Shown: positions 24,943 through 32,998 of the stretch, in pieces | Numbering within the stretch: position 1 is the stretch's first letter | Layout: every line of letters starts with the position of its first letter | Assembly: GCA_035934405.1 (NCBI GenBank) | Contig: DASYXW010000047.1 | Location: 1 to 45,936 of the forward strand | DNA length: 45,936 nucleotides | DNA from: DASYXW01 sp035934405 | GTDB lineage: Bacteria > Acidobacteriota > Terriglobia > UBA7540 | Reading direction: 5' to 3' | The notes under the pieces: model-generated | Told to the model about the DNA's origin: nothing | The model's input: the letters and a program-made list of their open reading frames with translations, nothing else | Databases searched by the model: none | Program-made: the position numbers and the translations under genes

Positions 24943-27900
24943 ATGTACAAGGGGATGCTCGTCCGAGTTCTTGCTCTCAGTGTGTTGCTTTGTGGTCTTT
25001 CCCGCATGGCGCTGGCGCAAGTAGTGAAGGGCTCCATTTCTGGGAGCGTGGTGGACAGCACCGGGGCGGTGGTGCCCGGTGCGACTATCAAGGCCACCAG
25101 CGAGTCGACGGGTGAACAATACACCGGCGTCACTGATCAGGCGGGCCAGTTCCACCTCGCGCTGGTTTCGGTTGGAACCTACAAAGTGGAAATCGGCCAG
25201 TCGGGTTTCAAGACACTGACCTTGACGGGTGTGGGCGTGAGTGCATCGCAGGACGCAAGCCTCGGCTCGGTCAAGCTTGAGGTCGGCCAGACAACGACGA
25301 CTGTTGAAGTGTCGGCTGCGCCACCGCTGATCGAGACAACGCAGGCCCAGGTGACGAATACCGTCAGCAACGCCGGAATCCAGGCCTTTCCGGGGCTCTC
25401 GCTCGCCCAGGGCTTGGACTTTCTGGCGCTGCAGGTGCCCGGCGTGGTCAACAACCGCGATCTGGGTTTTTCCAACACCAATGGTCCAGGGTTCGCGGTC
25501 AACGGTCTGCGCGGTCGCAACAACGACCAGCAGATCGACGGCCAGAACAATAACGATAACTCCGTGGGCGGTCCCTATCTCTTCCTGGCCAACCCCGATT
25601 TCGTTCAGGAATATCAGATCGTCACGAACAATTTCGGTCCTGAGTACGGTCGCAATTCTGGATCCGTGGTGAACATTATCACCAGGTCGGGCACCAACGA
25701 CTGGCACGGCGACGTCTTCGGCACCGAGGGCAACTCCAAGCTCAACAGCCTGAGCAACGCGCAGAAGGCTTTCCAGGGACTAACGAAGGTGCCCACGTTC
25801 AACAACGAGTTCAGCGGCGCAAGCATCGGCGGGCCGCTGAAGAAAGACAAGGCTTTCGTCTTCGGCGGATTTGATGACAACATCATTGAGCAGACCAGCG
25901 TGGATTCCACCGGCAGTCTGACCCCGACTCCCGCCGGGCTCGCCACGCTCCAGGGTTGCTTCCCCGGCAGCAATACCATCGCGGCCCTGGCAGCTTTCGG
26001 GCCTTACGGCATCACGGGCGGAAATCCAACTCCGAGCGGCACTCCGACCACCGAATCACTCACGGCCGCGAACGGCACGCCCTGCATGGCAGAGTTCGCC
26101 GGCGTGCAGCGGACGCTGTCCACTCCCACCCACCAGTATGATTACACCGCCCGACTCGACTTCAACGGCGATAAGAACCGCTTCTACGGCCGCTGGCTCT
26201 ACCAGAAGGCCACCCCACTCGACATCGATCCTTTTGGCACGGCCGCGGTGGGGTATCCGGCCAATGTCCCGTCCTTTGGCGAGGACTTTGGCGTAAGTTG
26301 GACCCGCACCCTCTCTGCCACCATGGTGAACGAGGCGCGGCTGAGCTACGGCCGCCTGAATGTGGAATTCGGCGGGAACGGCATCGGGAACACGGTTCCC
26401 AATCAGGGCAACATAGCGAATGGCCTGACCAACGTCAATATCTCCGCCCCGTTCACAGGCTTCGGCCCGGCTACCAACGCGCCGCAAGGACGCATCGTGA
26501 ACACCTACCAGTTCCAGGACAACTGGAGTTACGTCCACGGCCCGCACGAGTTCAAGGCGGGCACGAACCTCAGCTACCAGCGCTCACCGAATGTGTTCCT
26601 GCCGAACTTTAACGGCCAGTTCAGGTTCTCTAACTTCCAGAACTTTGCCCTGAATGTCCCGAGGACCGTCAGCATCACGCTCGGCAGTCCCAACCTTGAT
26701 TTCCGCGAGCACGACTCCTTCTTCTACTTCGGGGACGACTACCGCGTGAAATCGAACCTGACTCTGAATCTGGGTTTGACCTACACCTACTTCGGACAGC
26801 CGGCCACTCTGTTTAACACCCTCGACACCAGGAACGAGTCGGGCTCGACGCCGTTCTTCAATCCTTCCCTACCGCTCAGCGTCCGCACTTTCCCAGCGCT
26901 TCCGGCCCCCAAGAACCAGTTTGGGCCGAGCGCAGGCTTCGCTTACACGCCGCACGGCAACGGAAAGACGGTGCTTCGTGGAGGCTATCGCCTCTCCTAC
27001 GATCCCCCCTACTACAACATCTACCTGAACATCGCGAGTTCCGCTCCACAGGTGCTGGCACAGACGCTCGCCGGCGCGACAGCGGCCGCCAATCCTCTCC
27101 AAGCTGCACCTCTGGGTCCGGCGGTGCGCAACCAGCTCGCGCCCTTCCTCACCCTCGGTGTTGCCGATCCTCGTTCCTTTAACCAGACCAGCGTGACTCC
27201 GAACTTCCGGGCGGACCACGCACAGGAATGGTCGTTCGGCATCCAGCGCGAACTCGTTCCCAATGCCGTTGCCGAGGTCCGTTACGTCGGCAACCACGGC
27301 GGAAACCTCTTCCAGTCCATCAACGGCAACCCCGAAATCGCCGGCATCGCAGCCGTCTTCCCGAATCTGGTTCCTTCCGGCGTCACGCCCTGCCCTGCCT
27401 CCCAGGCCATAGTGCCGCAAGCGGTCGGCCGCGTGAACTGCAACGAGGGCGTGCTGCGGACCCGCACCAACACCGGTGTCTCTGACTACGAAGGTCTCCA
27501 AACTGAGCTTCGGGTGACGAACTTGGCCCACCAACTTACGCTCCACACGGCGTACACTTGGAGCAAGACCACTGACAACGCCAGCGAAATCTTCGGCACC
27601 TTTGCCGCTGGCGGGACCTCTGCTTTCTCCCAGAGCCCCTTCAACTTTCTGAGCGGCGAGCATGGGCCTTCCGGTCTCGATATCCCGCAAAACTGGACCA
27701 TCAGCTTCGTCGAGCAAATTCCGGCGTTTCGGAGCCAGCACGGAATCCTCGGACACATCCTGGGTGGCTGGAGTCTGGCGGGCACTTACCAGCTCTCCAG
27801 CGGCCAGCCTTTCACGCCGAGCCAGATCTTCTTGAACACCTTCTCCGGCCCCAACTCGTTCTATGACACCGCCTTCGATGGCGCTTTTGCCGGCATCTTC

Positions 27901-28392
27901 GAAACAGCGCGTCCGTTCGCCGGCAGCCCCAGCGCTCCGCTGTCGGCGGTCGGCATTTACGCCGGCGACGCCTGCAATGCGCTAGGGGTAGGGTGCTCTT
28001 CGGCGCCCAACCAGCTCATCAGCTTCAACTCAGCCAACGCCAGTGGCAGTGTCGTGAACGTGACGTCCAGCCAGGTTCGTTTCATCGCCAACGGCCAGGA
28101 GGCTGACTCGATCTTCGGGACTCCGTTCGGGAACGTTGGTCGCAACACCGTCCGCGACTACCACACGAACATCGGCAATTTCTCCCTTTCGAAGGAGGTT
28201 CGGGTCACGGAACGCGTGAACGTGCAGTGGCGAATGGACATGCTCAACGTATTCAACCATCCCAACTTCGGCAGCATCGATCCGTTCCTCGAGGACGCCG
28301 GACTGACCTCGCAAGGCACCGGTTTCGGTATCCCGAGCCTCTTCGACGGCGGCAGCCGCAGCATCAACTTCAACCTGAGGGTAAACTTCTAG
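24943..28392 (+). CDS. Oar-type TonB-dependent receptor, second copy
   Basis: An 1149-residue outer-membrane protein with the same architecture as its upstream neighbour. The signal peptide (MYKGMLVRVLALSVLLCGLS, cleaved near ALAQ) is followed by a carboxypeptidase-regulatory domain (GSISGSVVDSTGAVVPGATI, DQAGQFHLALVSVGTYKVEI), a plug (GFAVNGLRGRNNDQQIDGQN) and a barrel ending INFNLRVNF. The start at 24943 is fixed by AGGAGG at 24932-24937; the frame upstream to 24847 has no signal sequence. It has its own promoter candidate and terminator, so the two receptors look like separate transcription units. Sequence differs strongly from copy one, so this is not a recent duplication; substrates probably differ. 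Confidence 0.92.
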   Translation: MYKGMLVRVLALSVLLCGLSRMALAQVVKGSISGSVVDSTGAVVPGATIKATSESTGEQYTGVTDQAGQFHLALVSVGTYKVEIGQSGFKTLTLTGVGVSASQDASLGSVKLEVGQTTTTVEVSAAPPLIETTQAQVTNTVSNAGIQAFPGLSLAQGLDFLALQVPGVVNNRDLGFSNTNGPGFAVNGLRGRNNDQQIDGQNNNDNSVGGPYLFLANPDFVQEYQIVTNNFGPEYGRNSGSVVNIITRSGTNDWHGDVFGTEGNSKLNSLSNAQKAFQGLTKVPTFNNEFSGASIGGPLKKDKAFVFGGFDDNIIEQTSVDSTGSLTPTPAGLATLQGCFPGSNTIAALAAFGPYGITGGNPTPSGTPTTESLTAANGTPCMAEFAGVQRTLSTPTHQYDYTARLDFNGDKNRFYGRWLYQKATPLDIDPFGTAAVGYPANVPSFGEDFGVSWTRTLSATMVNEARLSYGRLNVEFGGNGIGNTVPNQGNIANGLTNVNISAPFTGFGPATNAPQGRIVNTYQFQDNWSYVHGPHEFKAGTNLSYQRSPNVFLPNFNGQFRFSNFQNFALNVPRTVSITLGSPNLDFREHDSFFYFGDDYRVKSNLTLNLGLTYTYFGQPATLFNTLDTRNESGSTPFFNPSLPLSVRTFPALPAPKNQFGPSAGFAYTPHGNGKTVLRGGYRLSYDPPYYNIYLNIASSAPQVLAQTLAGATAAANPLQAAPLGPAVRNQLAPFLTLGVADPRSFNQTSVTPNFRADHAQEWSFGIQRELVPNAVAEVRYVGNHGGNLFQSINGNPEIAGIAAVFPNLVPSGVTPCPASQAIVPQAVGRVNCNEGVLRTRTNTGVSDYEGLQTELRVTNLAHQLTLHTAYTWSKTTDNASEIFGTFAAGGTSAFSQSPFNFLSGEHGPSGLDIPQNWTISFVEQIPAFRSQHGILGHILGGWSLAGTYQLSSGQPFTPSQIFLNTFSGPNSFYDTAFDGAFAGIFETARPFAGSPSAPLSAVGIYAGDACNALGVGCSSAPNQLISFNSANASGSVVNVTSSQVRFIANGQEADSIFGTPFGNVGRNTVRDYHTNIGNFSLSKEVRVTERVNVQWRMDMLNVFNHPNFGSIDPFLEDAGLTSQGTGFGIPSLFDGGSRSINFNLRVNF

Positions 28393-28430
28393 CCGCTGCT
28401 GGACTTCAGGGTAACGCAGTTCTCAAACGT

Positions 28431-28460
28431 GAGGGCGCCCTGTGGGCGCCCTCTTTTTTT
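28431..28460 (+). terminator. intrinsic terminator after the second receptor
   Basis: A perfect 10-bp GC-rich stem (GAGGGCGCCC pairing with GGGCGCCCTC), TGT loop and seven T. It lies 38 bases after the stop codon. Confidence 0.93.
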
Positions 28461-28474
28461 CTGACCGGCTCGGC

Positions 28475-28516
28475 GTGCGGAGAATTACTCAGATGGCCCT
28501 GAAGATTTACTTCTAG
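28475..28516 (+). pseudogene. fossil C-terminus of a third Oar-type receptor
   Basis: Just after the terminator, one frame reads VRRITQMALKIYF and then TAG. The ending Q-M-A-L-K-I-Y-F is the typical final beta-strand of Oar-type receptors and differs from the ends of both intact copies here. No upstream coding similarity remains. It looks like the scar of a deletion or recombination between receptor genes. Confidence 0.5.
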
Positions 28517-29020
28517 GCCCGGTCCAACTTGTGTGGAGATTCTCCCCACTTTTCCCGCCCGATCGTTCCTGAAGCGATTTGACGCCTCGTAACCCGCTGA
28601 GAACATGGCTCCAAAATAAACCGTCTCACGTTTCTCAGTTTTCTCCATCCTCTCATTTTGAAGGTCTAGACTGGTGAGGATGGACGAGTCCGGCTGCAAA
28701 CGTTGCCGCTTTCCTACGCCGCCAAGTCATGAGTCTTGGCTCGCCAGCTTCCAAGCAGGCTCTCGAAGTTCGCCCTGGGTGCGCGCCGATATGATCGGGG
28801 TCTGTCCCGGCGCCGTTGAGGCTCCAGAGCGAACTCACGCGACGCTCGAAGCCGGAATATCTTTTGCAATCAACGCGCGCGCCGAATATAGCCCAAAGAC
28901 TGACACTCCAAGCCGGAATGCCCTTTCCCGTCAACACAGACAGGGAGCATATCCCCTGGCTGGCCCGATTGCTCGGGATTGCCGAATCGCCTGCTGCCGG
29001 CGGCCAGTCGCCACTCGGCG
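28517..29020. other. non-coding stretch before the MITE
   Basis: I see no supported gene here. Short open frames on both strands lack ribosome sites and any recognisable motif. The longest minus-strand one continues into the MITE and owes part of its length to it. Confidence 0.5.
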
Positions 29021-29127
29021 GTAGTGGGTCAGTTTGCTGTAGCGCCGCTCTATGAGCGGCGAATTCAATTGAAAAGAAAAGGCCGCCCGCCGCGGCGGGC
29101 GCTACAACGTCCAAACTGACCCACTAC
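29021..29127. mobile_element. intact MITE-like element with 16-bp inverted ends and target duplication
   Basis: A 107-base element. Its left end GTAGTGGGTCAGTTTG (29021-29036) is the exact reverse complement of its right end (29112-29127). It is flanked by a perfect 10-base direct repeat, CCACTCGGCG, at 29011-29020 and 29128-29137, the footprint of an insertion; the exact edge is ambiguous by a base or so. Inside are two hairpins, TGTAGCGCCGCTCTATGAGC.. and GCCCGCCGCGGCGGGC, both with a TGTAGCGCC subterminal motif facing inward. It encodes nothing, so it must be moved by a transposase in trans. A truncated copy is at 2540. Confidence 0.85.
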
Positions 29128-29257
29128 CCACTCGGCGCTTCGATAGCGCGGCTTTGAAGAGTATGCTAGAATCTTTGCTCGTCGAAATTCAGCGGCCTTT
29201 TTCCCGTGGATGGACGCCCGCGGGGCCGCTGCAACGTTCGCGCCAAGGTGACTTGCC

Positions 29258-30013
29258 ATGTCTGGGCATTCCAAATGGGCGACCATCAAACACAAGAAGG
29301 GCGCGCTCGACGCCAAGCGCGGGAAGATCTTCACCAAGCTGATTAAGGAAATCAGCGTGGCGGCCCGCATCGGGGGCGGCGACATCGACTCGAATCCGCG
29401 CCTGCGCGGGGCCATCCAGGCCGCCAAAGCCGAGAACATGCCGGCCGACAACATCAAGCGCGCCATTCAGAAGGGCACCGGCGAGCTTCCCGGCGCCACG
29501 TACGAAGAGTCCGTCTATGAGGGCTACGGCCCGGGCGGCGCCGCCTTGATGCTCGAAATCGCCACCGACAACAAGAACCGGACTCTCTCCGAGATCCGGC
29601 ACATTCTCGGGAAGCACGGCGGGAATCTGGGCTCGAACGGCTGTGTGGCCTGGATGTTCTCGAAGAAGGGCTACATTGTGATCGAGAAGGATAAGGCGGA
29701 CGAAGCCAGGCTGCTCGACCTCATCACCGAAGCTGGCGCCGACGACATGAACGAAGACGACGGCAACTGGGAGATCTTCTCCTCGCCGGCGGCCTTCCCG
29801 CAGGTGGTGGAACGCCTCAAGGCGGAAGGCATTACTCCGGCCGCCTCCGAAGTGGAGATGATCCCGCAGTCTCACGTCAAGCTCGCCGGCAAGGAAGCCG
29901 GGCAGATGCTGCGGCTGATGGAGGAGCTGGAAGACCACGAAGACGTGCAGCACGTCTACGCCAACTTCGACATCGCGGAGAGCGAGCTCCAAGCCTTCGC
30001 CCAAGCGAAGTGA
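29258..30013 (+). CDS. yebC: YebC/PmpR family protein (transcription/translation regulator)
   Basis: Cytoplasmic protein of the YebC/PmpR/TACO1 family, described as transcriptional regulators and, more recently, as factors that help translation through difficult sequences. The 251-residue product is full length and begins with the hallmark MSGHSKWATIKHKKGALDAK. It continues with KLIKEISVAARIGGGD, NPRLRGAIQAAKAENMPADN, KGTGELPGATYEES and YEGYGPGGAA, ending in the acidic third domain (EDHEDVQHVYANFDI). An AAGGTG-like site precedes the ATG. Its stop codon is the first base of a GTGGCAAGTGG-type repeat tract. In many genomes yebC neighbours ruvC; it does not here. Confidence 0.95.
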   Translation: MSGHSKWATIKHKKGALDAKRGKIFTKLIKEISVAARIGGGDIDSNPRLRGAIQAAKAENMPADNIKRAIQKGTGELPGATYEESVYEGYGPGGAALMLEIATDNKNRTLSEIRHILGKHGGNLGSNGCVAWMFSKKGYIVIEKDKADEARLLDLITEAGADDMNEDDGNWEIFSSPAAFPQVVERLKAEGITPAASEVEMIPQSHVKLAGKEAGQMLRLMEELEDHEDVQHVYANFDIAESELQAFAQAK

Positions 30014-30105
30014 CGAGTGATCAGTGGCAAGTGGTGAGTGGCCAGTGGCGAGTTACGGGCGAATAGAATCTTCTGGAATCTGGAATCTGGAATCTGAAAT
30101 CTATT
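30014..30105. repeat. micro-repeat tract (GTGGC/AGTGG and GGAATCT units)
   Basis: First a run of AGTGGCAAGTGGTGAGTGGC-type units, then four adjacent copies of GGAATCT/GAAATCT. It fills the gap between yebC and the next gene and enters that gene's 5' end. Confidence 0.65.
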
Positions 30106-30755
30106 TCGGCTTTTCCGTCTGCCTCTTCTTCGCGGTATCGGTCTTCCTCCCCCTGAAATCCCTCTCCGCGCGGCCAGTCTCTTCGCCCGCTACACTCACG
30201 TACACACGCACGCTCCAGGGCAGCGTGCCGGAGTTCCTGCTCATCTCGGTCAACCGCGAGGGCTCCGGAGCTTATGAAGGCCGCGCGCTCGCGGACCCGT
30301 CGCATCCGGTCCCGCTGCAACTCTCCGCCGAAACCACCAGCCGTCTCTTCGCGCTCGCCGCCGAGCTTAATGACTTCCGCGGCCTCGCCCTGGAGAGTCA
30401 CAAGAAGGTGGCCAACCTCGGAGCCAAAACCTTTACCTACGAGAGCGGCGCCGAGAAGAACGAAGTCGAGTTCAACTTCACCGAACGCCGCGAAGCGCGC
30501 GAGCTCACCGATCTCTTTGAAAGAATCGCCACCTCCGAGCAGCATCGCCAGGCGCTGGACTATGCCATCAAGTACGATCCGCTGAGTTTGCCGAAGGAGC
30601 TGCAGCAGGTGGAGGCGGACATCGAGAACAGGGCGCTCGCGGATCCCGAGCTGATGGTGCCGTCGCTCGAAGAGATCGCCAGGAACCCGCGCTTCCTGCA
30701 CCTGGCGCAAGTGCGGGCCGAGAGTATCCTGAAGGCGGTCGCGGGTGATCCATAA
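30024..30755 (+). CDS. exported hypothetical protein with a repeat-derived 5' end
   Basis: Not a recognised family. The frame opens at a GTG inside the micro-repeat tract, so about the first 25 residues (VASGEWPVAS..WNLESE) are translated repeat and probably not original. A hydrophobic signal-like segment follows (YFGFSVCLFFAVSVFLPLKS), then a soluble 190-residue domain: TYTRTLQGSVPEFLLISVNR, then a region with RLFALAAELNDFRGL and VEFNFTERREARELTDLF, and an acidic helical C-terminus. No ATG lies before the signal segment, so the true start is unclear (GTG or CTG within the repeat). It faces agmatine deiminase across a 13-base gap. Confidence 0.65.
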   Translation: MASGEWPVASYGRIESSGIWNLESEIYFGFSVCLFFAVSVFLPLKSLSARPVSSPATLTYTRTLQGSVPEFLLISVNREGSGAYEGRALADPSHPVPLQLSAETTSRLFALAAELNDFRGLALESHKKVANLGAKTFTYESGAEKNEVEFNFTERREARELTDLFERIATSEQHRQALDYAIKYDPLSLPKELQQVEADIENRALADPELMVPSLEEIARNPRFLHLAQVRAESILKAVAGDP

Positions 30756-30768
30756 CCCGCCCCTTGCG

Positions 30769-31854
30769 TCACCCTCCGGCCTTCGGCTCTCTTCGCCGCC
30801 TGGCGGGTTGCTGCTGGGTCAGGCAGTGCAGCGTCCCCAGTCCCCACACGAGGTCCACGGCGTGAATCCCCACCACGGGCCGGTCCCGGATGACCTCGGA
30901 AAGAACGCCGAGCGCGATGCGGTCGTTCGGATCGTTGAAGGTGGGAACCAGCACCGCGGCGTTCGCCATGTAGAAATTGGCGTAGCTCGCCGGCAAGCGC
31001 TGGCCGCGGAAAAAAAGCGGCGCGGGCATGGGCAGTGGCACGACTTCGATCTTCCGCCCGTCCTCCAGCGTCATGCCTTCCAGCCGCTCGCGATTCTCTT
31101 CCAGCGGCGCGTAGTTGGCATCGCGCGGATTGTCTTCCCGGCACAGGACGGCCGTGCGCGGGCCGACAAAACGGCACACGTCGTCCACGTGGCCGTGCGT
31201 GTCGTCGCCGGCGATGCCGCATCCCAGCCACAGCACGTTGGTCGCGCCGAGATAATCGGCGAGCGCGCCTTCCACCTCTCGACGGGTGAGCCCAGGATTG
31301 CGGGGCTGGGTCTTGGTATCGAGCAGGCACTCTTCGGTTGTGAGCAACGTGCCGCGGCCGTTCACGTCAATACTTCCGCCTTCCAGCACGAAGGCGCGGC
31401 CGCGGGCTCGCGCCGGGAACACACGACACCGCAGCGCGCGCGCGACGCGCGCAGCCACGGCGCTGTCCTTCCGCCAGTCGGGGTACTTCGCCCAGGCGTT
31501 GAAGCGGAAGCCGGCGACGGCGACCTCGGGCTCGGGGCCGCCGCGCCGGATGAAAATCGGTCCGAAGTCGCGCGTCCAGCCGCGGTTGGTCGGAACGCGG
31601 AAGAAATCCACCCGGCCGGCGTCGGCGCCCGTGCGCCCGAGGACGGCGCGGGCTCGCGCCTCGTGCGCCATAGAATTGACCAGAATGCGGACAATCTCCT
31701 GCGATTCCCGGCGCTCACCGGACGCGCCCGCAACGAGCGCCCGCACGATCTCGCCGAACACCCAGGGAATGGGCGAGAACTTACCCGGCCAGTCGGCGCG
31801 GTGGTGGGGCCAGGCTAGCCAAGTAGCCTCGTGGCGTTCCCATTCCGCCGGCAT
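30769..31854 (-). CDS. aguA: agmatine deiminase
   Basis: Hydrolyses agmatine to N-carbamoylputrescine and ammonia, in the arginine-to-putrescine route. The product has the peptidyl-arginine-deiminase (pentein) fold. Motifs: MPAEWERHEATWLAWPHH at 1-18, TRDFGP at 94-99, LEGGSIDVNG at 157-166, DDTHGHVDD at 217-225 with the catalytic histidine, and LHCLTQQQP with the nucleophile Cys344. It is 361 residues with the ATG at 31854. Conserved residues LGF lie just upstream in frame, but beyond them is an AT-rich micro-repeat, so the native start may have been lost. The next pathway enzyme, N-carbamoylputrescine amidase, lies one gene upstream on the same strand. Confidence 0.94.
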   Translation of the reverse strand: MPAEWERHEATWLAWPHHRADWPGKFSPIPWVFGEIVRALVAGASGERRESQEIVRILVNSMAHEARARAVLGRTGADAGRVDFFRVPTNRGWTRDFGPIFIRRGGPEPEVAVAGFRFNAWAKYPDWRKDSAVAARVARALRCRVFPARARGRAFVLEGGSIDVNGRGTLLTTEECLLDTKTQPRNPGLTRREVEGALADYLGATNVLWLGCGIAGDDTHGHVDDVCRFVGPRTAVLCREDNPRDANYAPLEENRERLEGMTLEDGRKIEVVPLPMPAPLFFRGQRLPASYANFYMANAAVLVPTFNDPNDRIALGVLSEVIRDRPVVGIHAVDLVWGLGTLHCLTQQQPARRRREPKAGG

Positions 31855-31985
31855 GCGAAAGCCCAGCGATTTTGGATTTTGGATTCTAGATTTTAGATTT
31901 ACGATTGACGGACCCTTCTGACTTCTGACTTCCGGCTCCTTGCCCTGACTTCTTTTTGATACCGCGCTCTGTGGGTAGCCCGCCG
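31855..31985. repeat. micro-repeat tract at the 5' end of agmatine deiminase
   Basis: Degenerate units GATTTTGGATTTTGGATTCT and AGATTTTAGATTT, followed by CTTCTGACTTCTGACTTCC. It is related in style to the GGAATCT tract at 30075-30105, and lies between aguA and the propeller gene. Confidence 0.6.
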
Positions 31986-31987
31986 TA

Positions 31988-32983
31988 TTATCTGAGGGCA
32001 TCGTAAACGACCATCCGGGCGACGGGGCGGCCGTCTTCCTCCTGCTCCGGGGCGTAGACACGATGGGTGCTGACGTCGACCGCCAGGCTGTGCACCTTCT
32101 TTGCGACCGGAAAGTCTTCGAGGTTTTGATAGTGGTTCGGGTCCTTTTGCTGGATGACAGCAATCGCGCCGCTGTAACATGCAACGTAGATTCGCTTCAA
32201 ACCGGGATCGAACTTGACGACATCGCCGCCAGAGGGAATGGGCAAGAACGCAATGGGCTGGTGCCTTTGGAGATCAAATACCGTAATCAAGTTGTTGCCC
32301 TCGCAGACGAGAAATGCACGGCGATGCCGCGGATCGAGCGCCATGCCGTGATTGCCTTCGCAACGTCCAACGGCATAGCGCCCGACGACGGAGTCGTCGG
32401 ATGGATCGATAACAGCGAAAAGGTTCCGATCTTGCAGATTGACGTAGACCTTGCGTGCGAAGGGGTCGTACTGCGGCATTCCGGTCTCGCTGTCAAAATG
32501 AAGGGTCTTCACAATCTTGTCGTCGGTCGCATCCACCACCGCCTCTGCCTTCCCGCGCTCGTCTGAAACGTAGACTTTGTGAAAGGGTTCGGCGTAGGCG
32601 CTGCCATCGGGCTTCGCCTCAGTCGCCAGCTTCTTGATTACTTTCATCTGGCCCAGATCGATCACACCGATCTTGTTTTCCCACCAATCGGACGTGTATA
32701 CCTTGTTCAAATCTGGCGCGTACGCCACGCCCTCGACACCAGGCACACCCGGTATGGCCTTCACCAGTTTGTTGGTCTTAAGGTCGATCACGTAAAGGAT
32801 CCCCGCGGCCAAGTGAGCGGAGAGGAGATAGTCATTCTTGTAGTCAATGGTGAGGTAGTCGAACCGCTTACCCGCTGGGCCGGGCAGGTCGATGACAGCA
32901 ATCTTCTTTAGCGTCGCAGGGTAAGCGGGAATCGCGACCAGCGTCAGGAGCGAGACGATGAGACTGCGTCGGATAAGGGTCAT
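31988..32983 (-). CDS. periplasmic YncE-like beta-propeller protein
   Basis: A 331-residue exported protein. A signal peptide (TLIRRSLIVSLLTLVAIPAY) is followed by seven blade-like repeats of the YVTN/YncE type: GILYVIDLKTNKLVKAIPGV, NKVYTSDWWENKIGVIDLGQ, HKVYVSDERGKAEAVVDATD, ARKVYVNLQDRNLFAVIDPS, RRAFLVCEGNNLITVFDLQR, KRIYVACYSGAIAVIQQ and HRVYAPEQEEDGRPVARMVV. The ATG at 32983 is chosen because AGGAGG lies 8 bases upstream; a GTG at 32992 overlaps that site. The role is probably ligand or protein binding; no catalytic motif is visible. It sits between the two agmatine-pathway genes on the same strand. Confidence 0.85.
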   Translation of the reverse strand: MTLIRRSLIVSLLTLVAIPAYPATLKKIAVIDLPGPAGKRFDYLTIDYKNDYLLSAHLAAGILYVIDLKTNKLVKAIPGVPGVEGVAYAPDLNKVYTSDWWENKIGVIDLGQMKVIKKLATEAKPDGSAYAEPFHKVYVSDERGKAEAVVDATDDKIVKTLHFDSETGMPQYDPFARKVYVNLQDRNLFAVIDPSDDSVVGRYAVGRCEGNHGMALDPRHRRAFLVCEGNNLITVFDLQRHQPIAFLPIPSGGDVVKFDPGLKRIYVACYSGAIAVIQQKDPNHYQNLEDFPVAKKVHSLAVDVSTHRVYAPEQEEDGRPVARMVVYDALR

Positions 32984-32998
32984 GGAAAACACCTCCTC

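Noticed and set aside
28653..29114. 153-residue minus-strand open frame before yebC
   Set aside because: Its first part is translated MITE and the rest has no motif or ribosome site.
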